NCBI GenBank assembly: GCA_012960035.1
Contig: DUBZ01000115.1
Coordinates: 1 to 64,000, forward strand
Direction: 5' to 3'
Length of the DNA stretch: 64,000 bases
DNA from: Myxococcales bacterium
GTDB taxonomy: Bacteria; Myxococcota_A; UBA9160; UBA4427
Below, piece by piece: positions 51,652 to 62,147 of the stretch (its first letter is position 1; every line of letters begins with the position of its first letter). Under the pieces are notes generated by a model, which searched no databases, was not told where the DNA came from, and saw nothing but the letters and a program-made list of their open reading frames with translations. The position numbers were made by a program, and so were the translations under genes.

Positions 51652-53775
51652 TTGATTGTTTGCTCCACCCGCCGCTCGCTCATCGTTGTTGCGGCTTATG
51701 TAATGCTTATTTCGAGCATGACGAGCGCGATCGTCTCGGCGCAGCCTGCGTCCCAGTCCGCGCAGGCAAACGTCGACTGGCCGCTGCATGGACGCACTGC
51801 CGGCGAAGAACGCTTTAGTCCGCTTACGGACATCAACGCCGAATCCGTTTCTCGTTTGGGTCTCGCCTGGTCGTACGCCACCGGAAGTCAGCGCGGACTC
51901 GAAGCCACTCCGATCGTGATCGACGGGGTGATGTACGCAACCAGCACGTGGAGCATCGTGTTCGCCCTGGACGCCAAGACCGGACGCGAACTGTGGCGCT
52001 ACGACCCGCGCGTCCCGCGCGAGACCGGACGCAAGGCCTGCTGCGACGTCGTGAATCGAGGCGTCGCTGTTCACGCCGGTCGCGTCTACTTCGGAAGCCT
52101 CGACGGCCGACTAATCGCCCTCAATGCAAAAGACGGAAGCCTTCTATTTGAAACCCGCACGGTTCCGGCAGGCGGCGACTACACGATCACGGGTGCACCC
52201 AGGATCGTGAAAGACAAAGTCATCATTGGAAACGGCGGGAGCGAGTATGGCGTACGTGGTTATTTCAGCGCTTACAACCTTGATACCGGCGAATTGGTTT
52301 GGCGCTTTTTCACGGTACCCCCGCGTCCCGGAAAACCGCTCGAACATGAAGCACTCGCCATCGCGGCCAAGACCTGGTCTCCTGACTCTGACTGGGCGGC
52401 CGGACTCGGCGGCACGGTATGGGACTCGATGGCGTACGACGCCGAGCTGGACCTGCTCTACGTCGGCGTTGGAAACAGCTCCCCTTATAATCGCGATGTT
52501 CGCAGCCCAGGGGGTGGCGACAATCTCTTTTTGACCTGCATTCTTGCCGTCCGCCCCGATACCGGCGAACTCGTCTGGTACTACCAGACCACCCCGGCCG
52601 AAAACTGGGACTACACCGCGACCCAACACATGATCTTGACGGGCCTCAATATCAAAGGCGTCCCGCGCAAGGTCCTCATACAGGCACCCAAGAACGGATT
52701 CTTCTATGTGCTCGATCGCGCCACCGGCGAACTTCTCTCCGCAGAAAAACTCGGCTCCATCAATTGGGCGAGCCACGTCGACATGCAGACGGGTCGCCCT
52801 GTAGAAACCGGCGACGGCGAATGGTCGAAGTCCACAAGCTTCGTCATGCCGGGTCCGCCCGGCGTTCACAACTGGCATCCGATGTCTTTCAACCCGCAGA
52901 CGGGCCTAGTCTACATCCCGACGCTCGAAAACGTCTGGCCCTATACCGCGGATCCAAACTACGTTCATCGCCCAGGCGACTTCAACACGGGCGAAGACTG
53001 GATGGCCTTTCACGAGGACGTGAAATGGACGATCCCGTTTTGCAAACCCAGCCACCTCACCGCATGGGATCCCGCGATAGGAAAACCCGTCTGGCGAGTG
53101 GAACATGACCACCCCGTCAACGCGGGCGTGTTGTCCACCGGCGGTGGCCTCGTGTTCCAAGGTAACGGGGCGGGCTTCTTCGCCGCCTATTCCGCGAAAG
53201 ACGGCACCCCACTCTGGAAAGCCGAAGTCGGCGTTGGGATCATGGCGCCGCCGGTGACCTACAAGGTCGATGGTGAGCAGTACATCGCGGTGCTGGCCGG
53301 AATCGGAGGGTCTCCCGCTATCAACCGGCAGAACTTCGCCAACGACAACGCTGGGCAGGTCTTCAGTTTCAAGCTCGACGGAAAGTCGCCCATCCCGCCC
53401 GTGACTGCGCGCCCCGCACTCCCCCCCGCAGAGGCACAAATCGCGTTAGGTGCAGAAAACATTGAACGCGGAAAGGGCCTGTATGCGACAAACTGCAGTC
53501 GTTGCCACGGTCCGTGGGCACGAAGCACCGGCTGGCTGCCGGACTTGCGCTACAGCAGCCGCGAAGTTCATGACGCGTGGGAGTCGATCGTGATCGGCGG
53601 CGCCTTTAAAGGCAAAGGCATGGCGAGTTTCGCAGACCGCATCGACGCGGCAGACGCCCGTGCCATTCAAGCCTTCGTGCTCGATCGTGCATCGGCCATT
53701 TCTTCGCCGGGTGAACGACTTCAGGCATGGGCCAACGAGAATGTATGCATTCCCTCTGCTTGGGTGGCGGACTAA
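51652..53775 (+). CDS. PQQ-dependent quinohaemoprotein alcohol dehydrogenase
   Basis: 707 residues. TTG 51652 is chosen: GAGGA stands seven bases before it and it gives a signal peptide (two Arg, then LIVVAAYVMLI, ending near SAQ). The eight-bladed propeller has repeated tryptophan-docking motifs (AKTGRELWRYDPRVPR; DTGELVWYYQTTPAENWDY); Cys130-Cys131 (RKACCDVVNRG) is the vicinal disulfide over PQQ, and GNSSPYNRDVRSPGGGDN the active-site Asn/Asp region. A c-type haem domain follows with CSRCH at 615-619 and a possible axial Met (GKGMASF, about 657). It oxidises alcohols in the periplasm and passes electrons to a cytochrome or oxidase. The next gene starts two bases after its stop. Confidence 0.94.
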   Translation: MIVCSTRRSLIVVAAYVMLISSMTSAIVSAQPASQSAQANVDWPLHGRTAGEERFSPLTDINAESVSRLGLAWSYATGSQRGLEATPIVIDGVMYATSTWSIVFALDAKTGRELWRYDPRVPRETGRKACCDVVNRGVAVHAGRVYFGSLDGRLIALNAKDGSLLFETRTVPAGGDYTITGAPRIVKDKVIIGNGGSEYGVRGYFSAYNLDTGELVWRFFTVPPRPGKPLEHEALAIAAKTWSPDSDWAAGLGGTVWDSMAYDAELDLLYVGVGNSSPYNRDVRSPGGGDNLFLTCILAVRPDTGELVWYYQTTPAENWDYTATQHMILTGLNIKGVPRKVLIQAPKNGFFYVLDRATGELLSAEKLGSINWASHVDMQTGRPVETGDGEWSKSTSFVMPGPPGVHNWHPMSFNPQTGLVYIPTLENVWPYTADPNYVHRPGDFNTGEDWMAFHEDVKWTIPFCKPSHLTAWDPAIGKPVWRVEHDHPVNAGVLSTGGGLVFQGNGAGFFAAYSAKDGTPLWKAEVGVGIMAPPVTYKVDGEQYIAVLAGIGGSPAINRQNFANDNAGQVFSFKLDGKSPIPPVTARPALPPAEAQIALGAENIERGKGLYATNCSRCHGPWARSTGWLPDLRYSSREVHDAWESIVIGGAFKGKGMASFADRIDAADARAIQAFVLDRASAISSPGERLQAWANENVCIPSAWVAD

Positions 53776-53777
53776 CC

Positions 53778-55028
53778 ATGGCCGAGTTCGAAACCCCTCT
53801 TGGCGACGAGGCTCCGCGAAATGCGGTGCTTCCTTTCTTGTTGAGTGCCCCCGTCGCGATCGCGTGCGTGGGTGTGGTCCTGCTCACCAAGGGCGAAGCA
53901 CCGCTAGTCAACAATTGGTCAACGCTCACCATGGCGCTCACCCATATCGGGACGCTGGGTTTTCTCACGATGCTGACGCTCGCTGCGTTCTACGTTTACG
54001 CGCCCGGCATTCTCGGCAAGCGCATCAAGGCACCCCGACTTGCCTTCTTGGTCTACTGCCTGTTCGCGCCCGGCGTCATTGCGCTTTGCTTGGGGCTCGG
54101 GGGGATTGCGGTCACGCCGGTCTTCGTGGCGATCGGCACGCTCTTTCCCGGTCTCATCGCCTTCTTCTGGCCCGCGATCGCGGCACTTCGCGGTACCCGA
54201 GCCGTTCCCTTCGCAACACCGCTTCGCTTGGCGGTTGGCTCGTTCTTTGCTGCGGCCACGATCGGGATCTGGGTCGCCCACGGTCACGGCGGCATGAAGT
54301 TTCCAGGCCCGCGCGGGTTGTGGCTACAGGTTCATCTGTCGATTGCGTTGCTCGGTTGGATCGGTGGCATGGCGACCGCGTGCTTCGGCGTCATCTCGCG
54401 CGCACAACACGAACCTGGCCAAGGCACAAGATCGATCGCTGAGCGGTGGTGGGGACATCTCACCCTGGTAGGCATTTCAGCGCCCTGCCTCGTTTTGACG
54501 TTTCAGTACTTCGGGCTCGCCGAACCGTCGCCTGCAAACACGACACTGGTTGGGGCAATTGCCGTATTCCCAGCCGCAGTCGCCGGGTTTTGGCTGCAAC
54601 CATTCGTGGGACTCCATCGACTACGAGATCGAAGCCGTCCCGTGATGGACGCGCAGTTTTGGCGAGGTGCATTCGTCCTCGCCCCCATCGCCTCGGTCGC
54701 CGGACTCGTGGCCATGGTTCAACCGGAACCTCATTGGCGTATCGCGTTCGGCTGGATCGCGCTGTGGGGTTGGGCGGGCTTGATCGCGCACGCTGTGATG
54801 CGCGACCTGAGCAGACGATTGCTCGGGGGAAACGCAAACCGGGAGTCCAGTGGGCTCGACCTAAGTTACGCGCTCCACGTACTCACGCTGCTGTTGGGGC
54901 TCATGGCAATCGAATGGGCTTCCGCTCCGCTCGCGCGTGTCACCGGGGCGTGCCTCATCGCGCTCGCCCTACTTCAGGCCGCACGGATGGTCGCAGATCA
55001 CCAGTCGAAGTCGGCGCCTCGCTCCTGA
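53778..55028 (+). CDS. Polytopic membrane protein, NnrS/haem-copper-oxidase-like appearance
   Basis: 416 residues with about 12 hydrophobic segments. The stretch TMALTHIGTLGFLTMLTLAA recalls the H-x2-TLGF helices of NnrS and of oxidase subunit I-type proteins, where His binds haem; other His residues lie in VAHGHGGMKF, QVHLSIALLGW, WWGHLTLVG and YALHVLTLLLG. It could pass electrons from the PQQ enzyme, with which it is almost fused (start two bases after that stop). This role is inferred. The start ATG 53778 avoids overlap with the upstream gene; the frame is open further back. Confidence 0.75.
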   Translation: MAEFETPLGDEAPRNAVLPFLLSAPVAIACVGVVLLTKGEAPLVNNWSTLTMALTHIGTLGFLTMLTLAAFYVYAPGILGKRIKAPRLAFLVYCLFAPGVIALCLGLGGIAVTPVFVAIGTLFPGLIAFFWPAIAALRGTRAVPFATPLRLAVGSFFAAATIGIWVAHGHGGMKFPGPRGLWLQVHLSIALLGWIGGMATACFGVISRAQHEPGQGTRSIAERWWGHLTLVGISAPCLVLTFQYFGLAEPSPANTTLVGAIAVFPAAVAGFWLQPFVGLHRLRDRSRPVMDAQFWRGAFVLAPIASVAGLVAMVQPEPHWRIAFGWIALWGWAGLIAHAVMRDLSRRLLGGNANRESSGLDLSYALHVLTLLLGLMAIEWASAPLARVTGACLIALALLQAARMVADHQSKSAPRS

Positions 55029-55029
55029 C

Positions 55030-55296
55030 TTACTTGTCGCCCACTTCGCGCGCATCCCCCGCATGTGAACGACTCGAGATCGCAGCAATTCCCTCGAGTG
55101 CATCCACGAGGAACGGCCGCGCTACACCGTTTTCGCCGTCGATGGCTACGAAGTACCCCAACGGGAGCTGGTTGGGGTCGCTACGCCTCGGGCTCCCGGG
55201 CGCTTCGACGACCGTTCCGCGACAGCCGGTGTAGGCGTCCTCACTCTGTACAACGCGCACACGATCACCCGCTTTCCAGACCAACGCCGAACTCAT
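55030..55296 (-). CDS. Small KOW-like protein
   Basis: 88 residues. VWKAGDRVRVVQSEDAYTGCRG, then GTVVEAPG, resembles the KOW turn (GDxVxVxxGxxxGxxGxV) found in small ribosomal or NusG-type domains. The rest (LGYFVAIDGENGVARPFLVDAL) is a single small strand-rich unit. ATG 55296 follows AAGGA by nine bases; two further start codons are upstream in frame. Convergent with the membrane-protein gene, one base between stops. Function unknown. Confidence 0.55.
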   Translation of the reverse strand: MSSALVWKAGDRVRVVQSEDAYTGCRGTVVEAPGSPRRSDPNQLPLGYFVAIDGENGVARPFLVDALEGIAAISSRSHAGDAREVGDK

Positions 55297-55502
55297 GAAC
55301 AACAATCCTTTTTCAACGGGTACTGAGGCAAGGCTAGCGAGCCCGATTCAATCAGCAATAAGACAGCGTTATTTTCCGCACCCTGAGCACCAAAGACTGC
55401 GGTAGCCTTGAACTTTTCCGGCGTGGGGCCACAGGGAAACTTATCCATCGGGGCGCGTTGGACTCGCGCTGAGAAACCGCGCAAGTACATCGATAGGAGC
55501 AA

Positions 55503-56033
55503 GTGTTGAAGACTTCGTTTGTGATGACACTACTGGGGCGAGATCAGCCGGGCATCGTGGAAACGATCGCCAAGGTGGTCGCCGACCACGGGGCCAACTG
55601 GGAAGAAAGTCGCATGGCCCGACTCTCGGGACGCTTTGCAGGTTTCATTCGCATCAGCGCGCCGGCCGCGACGGCCCAAGAACTTGAAGACGGCTTGCTC
55701 GCCCTCGCCAGCACAGGGCTCGACGTTCGCGTCGACCGCAGCGACGACGACGAGAGCCCGGGCCAAGCGTCTCGCGCAAGCCTCGAACTCGTAGGCCAGG
55801 ATCGACCGGGCATTCTCCGGGAAATTACCGCCGCGCTCGCGTCGAAGGACGTCAATGTGATTCGACTCGAGACCCACTGCGGAAGCGCGCCGATGTCTGG
55901 AGAGATGCTCTTTCACGCGGAAGCCGATCTGCTTTGCCCGGCCGGACTCGAATTTGAGAATTTGCGAGAAACCCTCGAACGCCTGGGGCAGGACATGATG
56001 GTTGAAATCAATATCGCCGAGCCCACGGCGTAG
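55503..56033 (+). CDS. Double ACT-domain protein, GcvR-like
   Basis: 176 residues: two ACT domains at about 4-78 and 92-170. The first opens with VMTLLGRDQPGIVETIAKVVADHGANW and the second with LELVGQDRPGILREITAALASK, the G-x-DRPGI ligand-binding turns of ACT proteins such as the glycine cleavage repressor GcvR. Likely senses an amino acid (glycine or serine) and acts through protein contact. AGGAG lies three bases before GTG 55503 and six before TTG 55506; either may be used. Confidence 0.88.
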   Translation: MLKTSFVMTLLGRDQPGIVETIAKVVADHGANWEESRMARLSGRFAGFIRISAPAATAQELEDGLLALASTGLDVRVDRSDDDESPGQASRASLELVGQDRPGILREITAALASKDVNVIRLETHCGSAPMSGEMLFHAEADLLCPAGLEFENLRETLERLGQDMMVEINIAEPTA

Positions 56034-56513
56034 AAGGTTGGAGTCCGTGTTCTCGCAATGTTCGAAGGGTGCGCGCCGCGCCGCAGACGTGTGGCCCAGA
56101 CACACCCCCAATTGGCTATTGAGACTCTCGTTCGTTTTGTCGAATCACTCGCTCATATGTCCGCATCCCGCATCCCGCACTCCGAACTTCGCGAAGTGCC
56201 GCTACTTCTTCGTCACACAGGGGACGAGAGTTTTCCGCGCGGTGCAAAGCCTATGAATTCCGATCGCCCGAGTCCCCATCATTCGTTGTGCACCGCGAAA
56301 GCGAGGTTCCGTGTCAGCTTTTTCGAGAGCGACTCGAAAACCAGCCGGCGGACAACCCCGATCACCCTGACCGGCTCGTCCACGGATTGGCCCAGCCTGT
56401 TGGTTGACGCCGTCGATGCGGGCAACAGACAGTTCGCAGCGCTCTGCGAACCTTGCCGGCCCCCGTCAAACTCGCCCAAAACCGTTCGCCGTTTCCTGGG
56501 GTCAAAGACTTCT
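56034..56513. other. Gap before the ScsB-like gene, with antisense open frames
   Basis: 480 bases without a firm gene. The plus frame of the downstream gene is open through it but its translation lacks structure. On the minus strand a 93-codon frame (56560-56279, MSDATDLVDLVIEVFDPR) has neighbour-like codon use and would overlap the start of the downstream gene; no family matches, so neither is annotated. Confidence 0.35.
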
Positions 56514-58802
56514 ATGACAAGATCGACAAGGTCAGTCGCATCACTCATGACGACGATCATCTGCTCCGTGCTTTTTTTCTTCGCGCTTACCGCCGGAACC
56601 CCAGCGTTCGCATCCGTACTTCCCTCTCCGACCGTCCCTCCAGGTGCGCTCGGACATGCTGTACTTCAAGAAGCCGGGACTGGAATCTCCGCGCGGCTAT
56701 TGGTCGAATCGAACTCAGTCCAGACCGACGAAACGTTTCGCATCGGGGTTCTGTTCGACATCGCACCCGGTTGGCACCTCTACTGGCGCAATCCCGGCGA
56801 CTCTGGCCTGCCCACAGAGATTACGTGGCGCGTCGACGAAGCGACGGTCGGCGAACTGAACTGGCCTGCCCCCGAAGTCTTTCACGAACCCGGCACGGGG
56901 TTCGTCACCTTTGGCTACGACGACCAAGCATTCTTGGGCACACAGGTGCAGATCCACACGCAACTCGACGGCCCTGTCAAAGTTGGCGCCAAGGTGAGTT
57001 TTCTCGCCTGCAAGGAGGTCTGCATCCCCGGTGGCTTTGACCTCACCCGTACCCTGATCCTGGGCGGGCCGAGCGAGCCCATCCCAGCCGCGACAGCGAT
57101 CTTTGACGTCTACGAGGCTCAAGTTCCTGCACCCATCGACACCACAACCCCCCGTGTCGAAACTCTACTTTCGAAGGACGCGGTCAGACCTGGAGATAGC
57201 TTCGTCTTTGCCGTCGGGAGCAAGCGCTGCGCTCGCGGAGGCGACTGCGACGTCGACGCACTGCGCTCGCGCGATGTCGCGTCGATCTTCATTCCCTACC
57301 AGCCATCGAACCCGACCCTGCGTCCCCTGGGCGTGCAGCCATTTCCGGCGAGCGACCAAGGCTTCTTAGTCGCCATGCGGGGCCACATCGACGACGACGC
57401 AGCCCCGCGAGAGGACGCAACACTGCGGGGGATCCTGGCATTGTCCGAAACGGGCTACGTCGAAGTATCTCTTCCGTTTCCGACGCTGGAGAAAGGCGCC
57501 GACACTCAACTCATCGCAACCGATTGGCTCGATCCGACGATGCTCGAAGGCAGCGAGGCCCCTCGAATCGCAATGGGGTATGCGCTCTTCCTCGCGTTCT
57601 TGGGCGGCTTGATCCTCAACTTGATGCCGTGCGTACTGCCTGTGCTCGCCATTAAGATCGTCTCTCTGGCGCAGCTCGCTCACCAGCCGCGGAGCCACAT
57701 CGCCGCCCACGGGCTTGTTTATGGTGCGGGCATTCAAGCCTCGATGGGACTGCTCGCCGCCGCCGTTCTCGTTTTGCGCGAAGCGGGTACCGCGGTGGGC
57801 TGGGGTTTTCAATTTCAAGAACCGATTTTTCTCGCGGCAATCACGCTGCTTGTTGTGGTGTTTGCCTGCAATTTATTTGGCTGGTTCGAGATTGGAGTCA
57901 ATACGGCAAAGATCGATGGCGTCGGGAGCGAGAGCACCGGATTGAGACGCAGCTTCTTCGACGGCTTTCTCGCGGTCGCCCTCGCAACTCCATGCTCGGC
58001 TCCGTTTCTCGGCACCGCGGTTGGTTTCGCCTTCGCGGGGGGCGCGATCGACATCGTCTTGATCTTCGCCGGCATTGGCGCCGGACTCGCGCTTCCGTTC
58101 GTCGCGACGTCGTTGATCCCGGGCGCGGCCAAGTTCATTCCGAAAGCCGGCCCCTGGATGATTCGATTGCGCGTCGTACTGGGCGTGGCCCTGCTCGCAA
58201 CGGGTGCTTGGCTCCTGTGGATCCTGGGACGAACCGCGGGTGAGCAAGCGCAGCTCTACATCGCGTTGCTGTTGTTGATGGCAGCCGCCGGGGCGTACGC
58301 CGTGGGCCGATTACAGAAGCAGCAGTCGGACCGAACATTTGCACTCGGCTTGAGCGTCACCGCACTGCTAGTGGGCATTCTGGTTGCACTGCCTCTTGAA
58401 CCCATTGAACGAAGCCAGCGCGACGACGAGCCAGGCGCGATCGCCTGGCAGGCCTTCCACCCAGGGACCATTCAAGCCGAACTCGCTTCGAATCGTCCGG
58501 TCTTTGTCTACTTCACGGCCGATTGGTGCATCACCTGCAAGGTCAACGAACGCATCGTGCTGGAAGACGATGCAGTCACCGATGCCCTTGACGCCCTCAA
58601 CGTCGCGACCTTTCGCGGAGACTGGACGCAACGCGACGAAGCCATTCGCGTCGAACTCGCGCGGCATGGCAAAGCGGGCGTGCCGGTCTACCTCGTGTAC
58701 GCGCCGGACCGCCCGGACGCCCCCCACGTGCTGCCCGAGCTGATCACCGTCGACAGTCTTATCCAATCCCTCGAGCGCGCCGCCGCGCGACGCGCGATCT
58801 GA
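56514..58802 (+). CDS. ScsB/DsbD-type thiol:disulfide interchange protein
   Basis: 762 residues. Passes electrons from the cytoplasm through the membrane to periplasmic disulfide-reducing partners. Signal peptide (MTTIICSVLFFFALTAGTPA). The N-terminal DsbC-like domain has FLACKEVCIPGG (Cys166, Cys170), the long form found in ScsB rather than the DsbD immunoglobulin-like domain. The membrane part has NLMPCVLPVLAIKI and ATPCSAPFLGTAVGFA, each with a redox Cys, in about eight helices. The C-terminal thioredoxin domain ends the protein: YFTADWCITCKVNE (Cys672, Cys675). ScsB proteins are linked to copper tolerance, which fits the CsoR operon 5 kb upstream. Start ATG 56514; ATG 56550 is an alternative. 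Confidence 0.92.
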   Translation: MTRSTRSVASLMTTIICSVLFFFALTAGTPAFASVLPSPTVPPGALGHAVLQEAGTGISARLLVESNSVQTDETFRIGVLFDIAPGWHLYWRNPGDSGLPTEITWRVDEATVGELNWPAPEVFHEPGTGFVTFGYDDQAFLGTQVQIHTQLDGPVKVGAKVSFLACKEVCIPGGFDLTRTLILGGPSEPIPAATAIFDVYEAQVPAPIDTTTPRVETLLSKDAVRPGDSFVFAVGSKRCARGGDCDVDALRSRDVASIFIPYQPSNPTLRPLGVQPFPASDQGFLVAMRGHIDDDAAPREDATLRGILALSETGYVEVSLPFPTLEKGADTQLIATDWLDPTMLEGSEAPRIAMGYALFLAFLGGLILNLMPCVLPVLAIKIVSLAQLAHQPRSHIAAHGLVYGAGIQASMGLLAAAVLVLREAGTAVGWGFQFQEPIFLAAITLLVVVFACNLFGWFEIGVNTAKIDGVGSESTGLRRSFFDGFLAVALATPCSAPFLGTAVGFAFAGGAIDIVLIFAGIGAGLALPFVATSLIPGAAKFIPKAGPWMIRLRVVLGVALLATGAWLLWILGRTAGEQAQLYIALLLLMAAAGAYAVGRLQKQQSDRTFALGLSVTALLVGILVALPLEPIERSQRDDEPGAIAWQAFHPGTIQAELASNRPVFVYFTADWCITCKVNERIVLEDDAVTDALDALNVATFRGDWTQRDEAIRVELARHGKAGVPVYLVYAPDRPDAPHVLPELITVDSLIQSLERAAARRAI

Positions 58803-59004
58803 GCCGCTCTTCGCAAATTTCATTGGCACCACGCGGGAACGGTCTGGCGACTGAGCCGGGACTGCACGGGTGAGTGATTCGGTTTCGGGCTAGGCTGCAC
58901 GCGCAGCGTTGGGATTGCCCCGTGTGTTGCGGTCGCAGTCTCAACGAACCAAGGCCAACCCCGGCCCCGCGAAAGCGGAGCACGACGTCGCGGAGGGAGC
59001 GAGT

Positions 59005-62000
59005 GTGTTCTGGCGCTTGATGCCCTCGGTTCGGGCTCCTGAACAAGATCGCTTCCTTTTTTTCTTCCAACTTTCTGCATTCCTCACGCTTGCTCAAACG
59101 CTTGGGCTCGCGGGAAGCGAAGCACTCTTTCTCGAACGCGTCGGACCTAGCGCCCTGCCCCTGGCGTTTGTGCTGGCCCCGATCGCGACCGTGCTCGGCT
59201 GTCTCGGCTATGCCGCAATCGTCGGACGCATTCGTAACGATGTCTTGTTCTGCGGCCTTCTCGCATCGGCTTCGGTTGCCCTCGCGGCTGCGGCACTGCT
59301 CGTGTACATCAACGTTCCCGGGATTCTCTACGTTGTCTTTTGTGCGGCGTACTTGGCTCAGGCCGTGTTGATCAGCTTGCACTTTTGGACCTTCGCAGCA
59401 GACTTTTTCGACACGCTGCAGAGCAAACGTCTCTATCCGTACCTTGCCGTGGGTGCGAGTGCCGGGGGCGTCGTGGGTGGAGCGATCGCCGCACTCAGCG
59501 GGTCCGCACTTCCCGCCGAAGCGCTCATTGCAGGTTGGTCTTTGGTTATGCTCCTCACCGCCGTTTTCGTTTATCGCCACGAACTCGACCTGCGGCGTTG
59601 GCGCACCGTAGGCTTCGAAGAACGAGACGAGAGTAGTACCGCGGGGATGCAGAGTGCGGTGCGCTTTTTGTCCCGCTCTCCGCTGGTCGGCTGGCTCGTC
59701 GTCTCGATTGTCGGAATGATCTCGGCACTCTTCGTCATTCAATATATTTACATGGGAATCTTCAGTGAAGCCTTTGACTCGGCCGAATCCCTTGCCGTCT
59801 TCCTTGGGGTCTACCTCGCGGTTAGCAACCTCGTCGAAATCGCGACTGGAACTGTCGTCACGCCCATGCTGTTGCGGCGGTTCGGTGTTCCAACTGCGAA
59901 CCTGGTACATCCCGCGCTGACCCTTCTCGCGTTTCCGCTCCTCTTGCTTAACCCGATCTTGGTCAGCGGCATCATCGCCCGTGCAATTCGCGAACTCATG
60001 GAAAACGCGATGGCGGCGCCGATCAGGCAGCTTGCCTACAACGCGTTGCCGTTTCGTTTTCGCGGACGGGTCCGAGCGCTTCTCGAAGGCGTGGTTCTCT
60101 TTGGCGCGATGGCGACGGCGGGGTTTGCGCTTCTTTGGCTTGGCCTCGATGCAAGCCTCATGATGTTGGGCGCACTCGGTGGCACGATGGGCCTGTTGTA
60201 TCTGGGCGCGAGCTTTATGGTGCGTCGGGAATACTTGCGCAGTCTCGTCACCGAACTGCGGCGTGGCCGACTCGATCTGCAGGACTTCGACATCGACCTT
60301 GGGCAAAGCGCGCTTACAAGTCTGGCCGAGCATTGGGAAGCTTTGATCGCCGCCGAGGGGACGTATCCCTCCCCAAGCGTCCTCGCTCTTGCCAGTGAAC
60401 TCGCGGAGCGCGGTCTCGGTGCCAGCGTCCTCCGGGCGAGTCGACATACGAACCCACGCATCCGCACCACATGCATCGAAGCGCTCGCGGACCACGACCC
60501 CACACGCCTCACCGCAGACCTCGTTGAACTTCTTGGGAACAAAGACGCGGACGTAAGATCGGCGGCGGTGCGCGCGGCAATACAACTTTCCCCGATACCG
60601 AGTGATATTGAAGCCGGATTACGTGCACGCCTAAGCGATTCTGACCCCAATGTTCGCGCGTACGCGGCTGCAGAAAGCGGCATGTCCGGCGAGGCCACAC
60701 TCTCGGAAATGTTCGCGAGCGACGACCCCATTACGTTGGTCGCGGCCCTTTCGTGTGCAACGTCGAAACAAGCCAGTCTGCTCGAACGGAACACGGGACA
60801 TGAAAGTCCAGAAGTTCGCGCGACATCGATTTCAAGGTTGTCGCAGCTTGGCGACGTCGCTCCGCTGAACCTCAACGCGCTGGAACGTGCGCTCGGCGAT
60901 CCTGAACCGATCGTTCGCGAGGCCGCGGCACAGGCACTGTCGAAGTGCGACCAAAGTGGTGTCGCGAAATCACTTGCATCCGCACTCGACGACCGCAGCC
61001 GAAGTGTACGCAGTGCCGCAGCATCAAGCCTTGCGGCACTCGGAAAGCCCGGCGTCGATGCGGCACTAGAACGCGTGCGCAGTGGTCACCCCGGCGTCGC
61101 AGATGCAGCGCTTCATGCCATCGCGACCGCGAGCGGCTTTGACGCGAGTTCCCAACTCGCCGATGTCTATCGCGGTTGTGTCGTCGACGCCTGGACGCTG
61201 GCCGCCGGCATCGAACTCGCCCCTCAAGCCACGACCCTGCAACTGCGATTCCTAAACGAAGCCTTCCTGAATGCTTATCGACACAAGACCGCTCTCGCCT
61301 TCAAAGCGCTTCGTTTGATCGAGGACGACACGGTAGTCCGGAGTGTGCAGCGCACCCTCGAACGCGGAACCACCCGAGATCGTGCCGACGCACTCGAGGT
61401 CTTGAGCAATCTCGCGGACCGCGATGCATCGGATCAGTTTGCGTTATTGCTCGAGACCGGGGGCTTCCTCGACAAAGTGACCAGCGCTGCCGACTTCATC
61501 TCGCCGCCCGACAGATTCAAGGACGTCGTCACAGCGGTGCAGCGGAATGAAGACAAATGGCTCTCGATGGCTACCGACGTATACCTCGCAAATCAGAAAG
61601 AAGCGGACGCGAATGTCGCCCCGCAGAACACGGACGGCACCGACCCCACCCCCATCCCCAGAGCGGAGATCGACCTCATGCAAAGACTCCTCGCACTGCG
61701 CGAAGTCCCCTTATTTTCGAAACTCAGCCTCGACCGGCTCGAAGCGATTCATCAGTTGATGCACGAGTCAGAGTACTTGGTTGGCGAGTGTGTCATTCGC
61801 GAAGGCGACCCGGGCAACGATCTGTATGTGTTGATCGAGGGGGAACTCCAAATTTATAAGAGCCACGGTACCCCGGCTCAGCGTCTGCTCAGCACGCTCA
61901 CGCCGATCGGATACATGGGAGAAATCGCGATCCTCGACGGTTCAGCGCGAAGCGCCACGGCGATCGCATCGAAAGATTCGCGCTTGCTCAGCCTAGGTGG

Positions 62001-62103
62001 TGAACCCTTCAAAGAAGTCGTCCTCCAAGCCCCTGAGATTTCGTTCGAGATCTTCAAAGTTTTGACTGCCCGCGTTCGCGCCGCCGAGAAGCGTCAAGGT
62101 TGA
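59005..62103 (+). CDS. Nucleotide-transporter-like membrane domain with HEAT repeats and cNMP-binding domain
   Basis: 1032 residues. GTG 59005 is used because GGAGGG is seven bases upstream; the open frame begins 96 bases earlier. Residues 20-430 form about 12 membrane segments with MFS/ADP-ATP-translocase (NTT)-like features ([52 protein letters not shown]). Residues 480-760 are HEAT-type repeats ([49 protein letters not shown]). Residues 900-1028 are a cyclic-nucleotide-binding domain ([54 protein letters not shown]). It may be a transporter or sensor gated by cNMP. Ligand and cargo unknown. Confidence 0.88.
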   Translation: MFWRLMPSVRAPEQDRFLFFFQLSAFLTLAQTLGLAGSEALFLERVGPSALPLAFVLAPIATVLGCLGYAAIVGRIRNDVLFCGLLASASVALAAAALLVYINVPGILYVVFCAAYLAQAVLISLHFWTFAADFFDTLQSKRLYPYLAVGASAGGVVGGAIAALSGSALPAEALIAGWSLVMLLTAVFVYRHELDLRRWRTVGFEERDESSTAGMQSAVRFLSRSPLVGWLVVSIVGMISALFVIQYIYMGIFSEAFDSAESLAVFLGVYLAVSNLVEIATGTVVTPMLLRRFGVPTANLVHPALTLLAFPLLLLNPILVSGIIARAIRELMENAMAAPIRQLAYNALPFRFRGRVRALLEGVVLFGAMATAGFALLWLGLDASLMMLGALGGTMGLLYLGASFMVRREYLRSLVTELRRGRLDLQDFDIDLGQSALTSLAEHWEALIAAEGTYPSPSVLALASELAERGLGASVLRASRHTNPRIRTTCIEALADHDPTRLTADLVELLGNKDADVRSAAVRAAIQLSPIPSDIEAGLRARLSDSDPNVRAYAAAESGMSGEATLSEMFASDDPITLVAALSCATSKQASLLERNTGHESPEVRATSISRLSQLGDVAPLNLNALERALGDPEPIVREAAAQALSKCDQSGVAKSLASALDDRSRSVRSAAASSLAALGKPGVDAALERVRSGHPGVADAALHAIATASGFDASSQLADVYRGCVVDAWTLAAGIELAPQATTLQLRFLNEAFLNAYRHKTALAFKALRLIEDDTVVRSVQRTLERGTTRDRADALEVLSNLADRDASDQFALLLETGGFLDKVTSAADFISPPDRFKDVVTAVQRNEDKWLSMATDVYLANQKEADANVAPQNTDGTDPTPIPRAEIDLMQRLLALREVPLFSKLSLDRLEAIHQLMHESEYLVGECVIREGDPGNDLYVLIEGELQIYKSHGTPAQRLLSTLTPIGYMGEIAILDGSARSATAIASKDSRLLSLGGEPFKEVVLQAPEISFEIFKVLTARVRAAEKRQG

Positions 62104-62147
62104 GCACTCAAATTCAAGTTTCCTTACTAGGTTGGCAGACATCTTCT

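Noticed and set aside
58759..60585. 608-codon minus-strand ORF
   Set aside because: Fully antisense to the NTT-HEAT-cNMP gene; its product is low-complexity Arg/Glu/His text without any domain.
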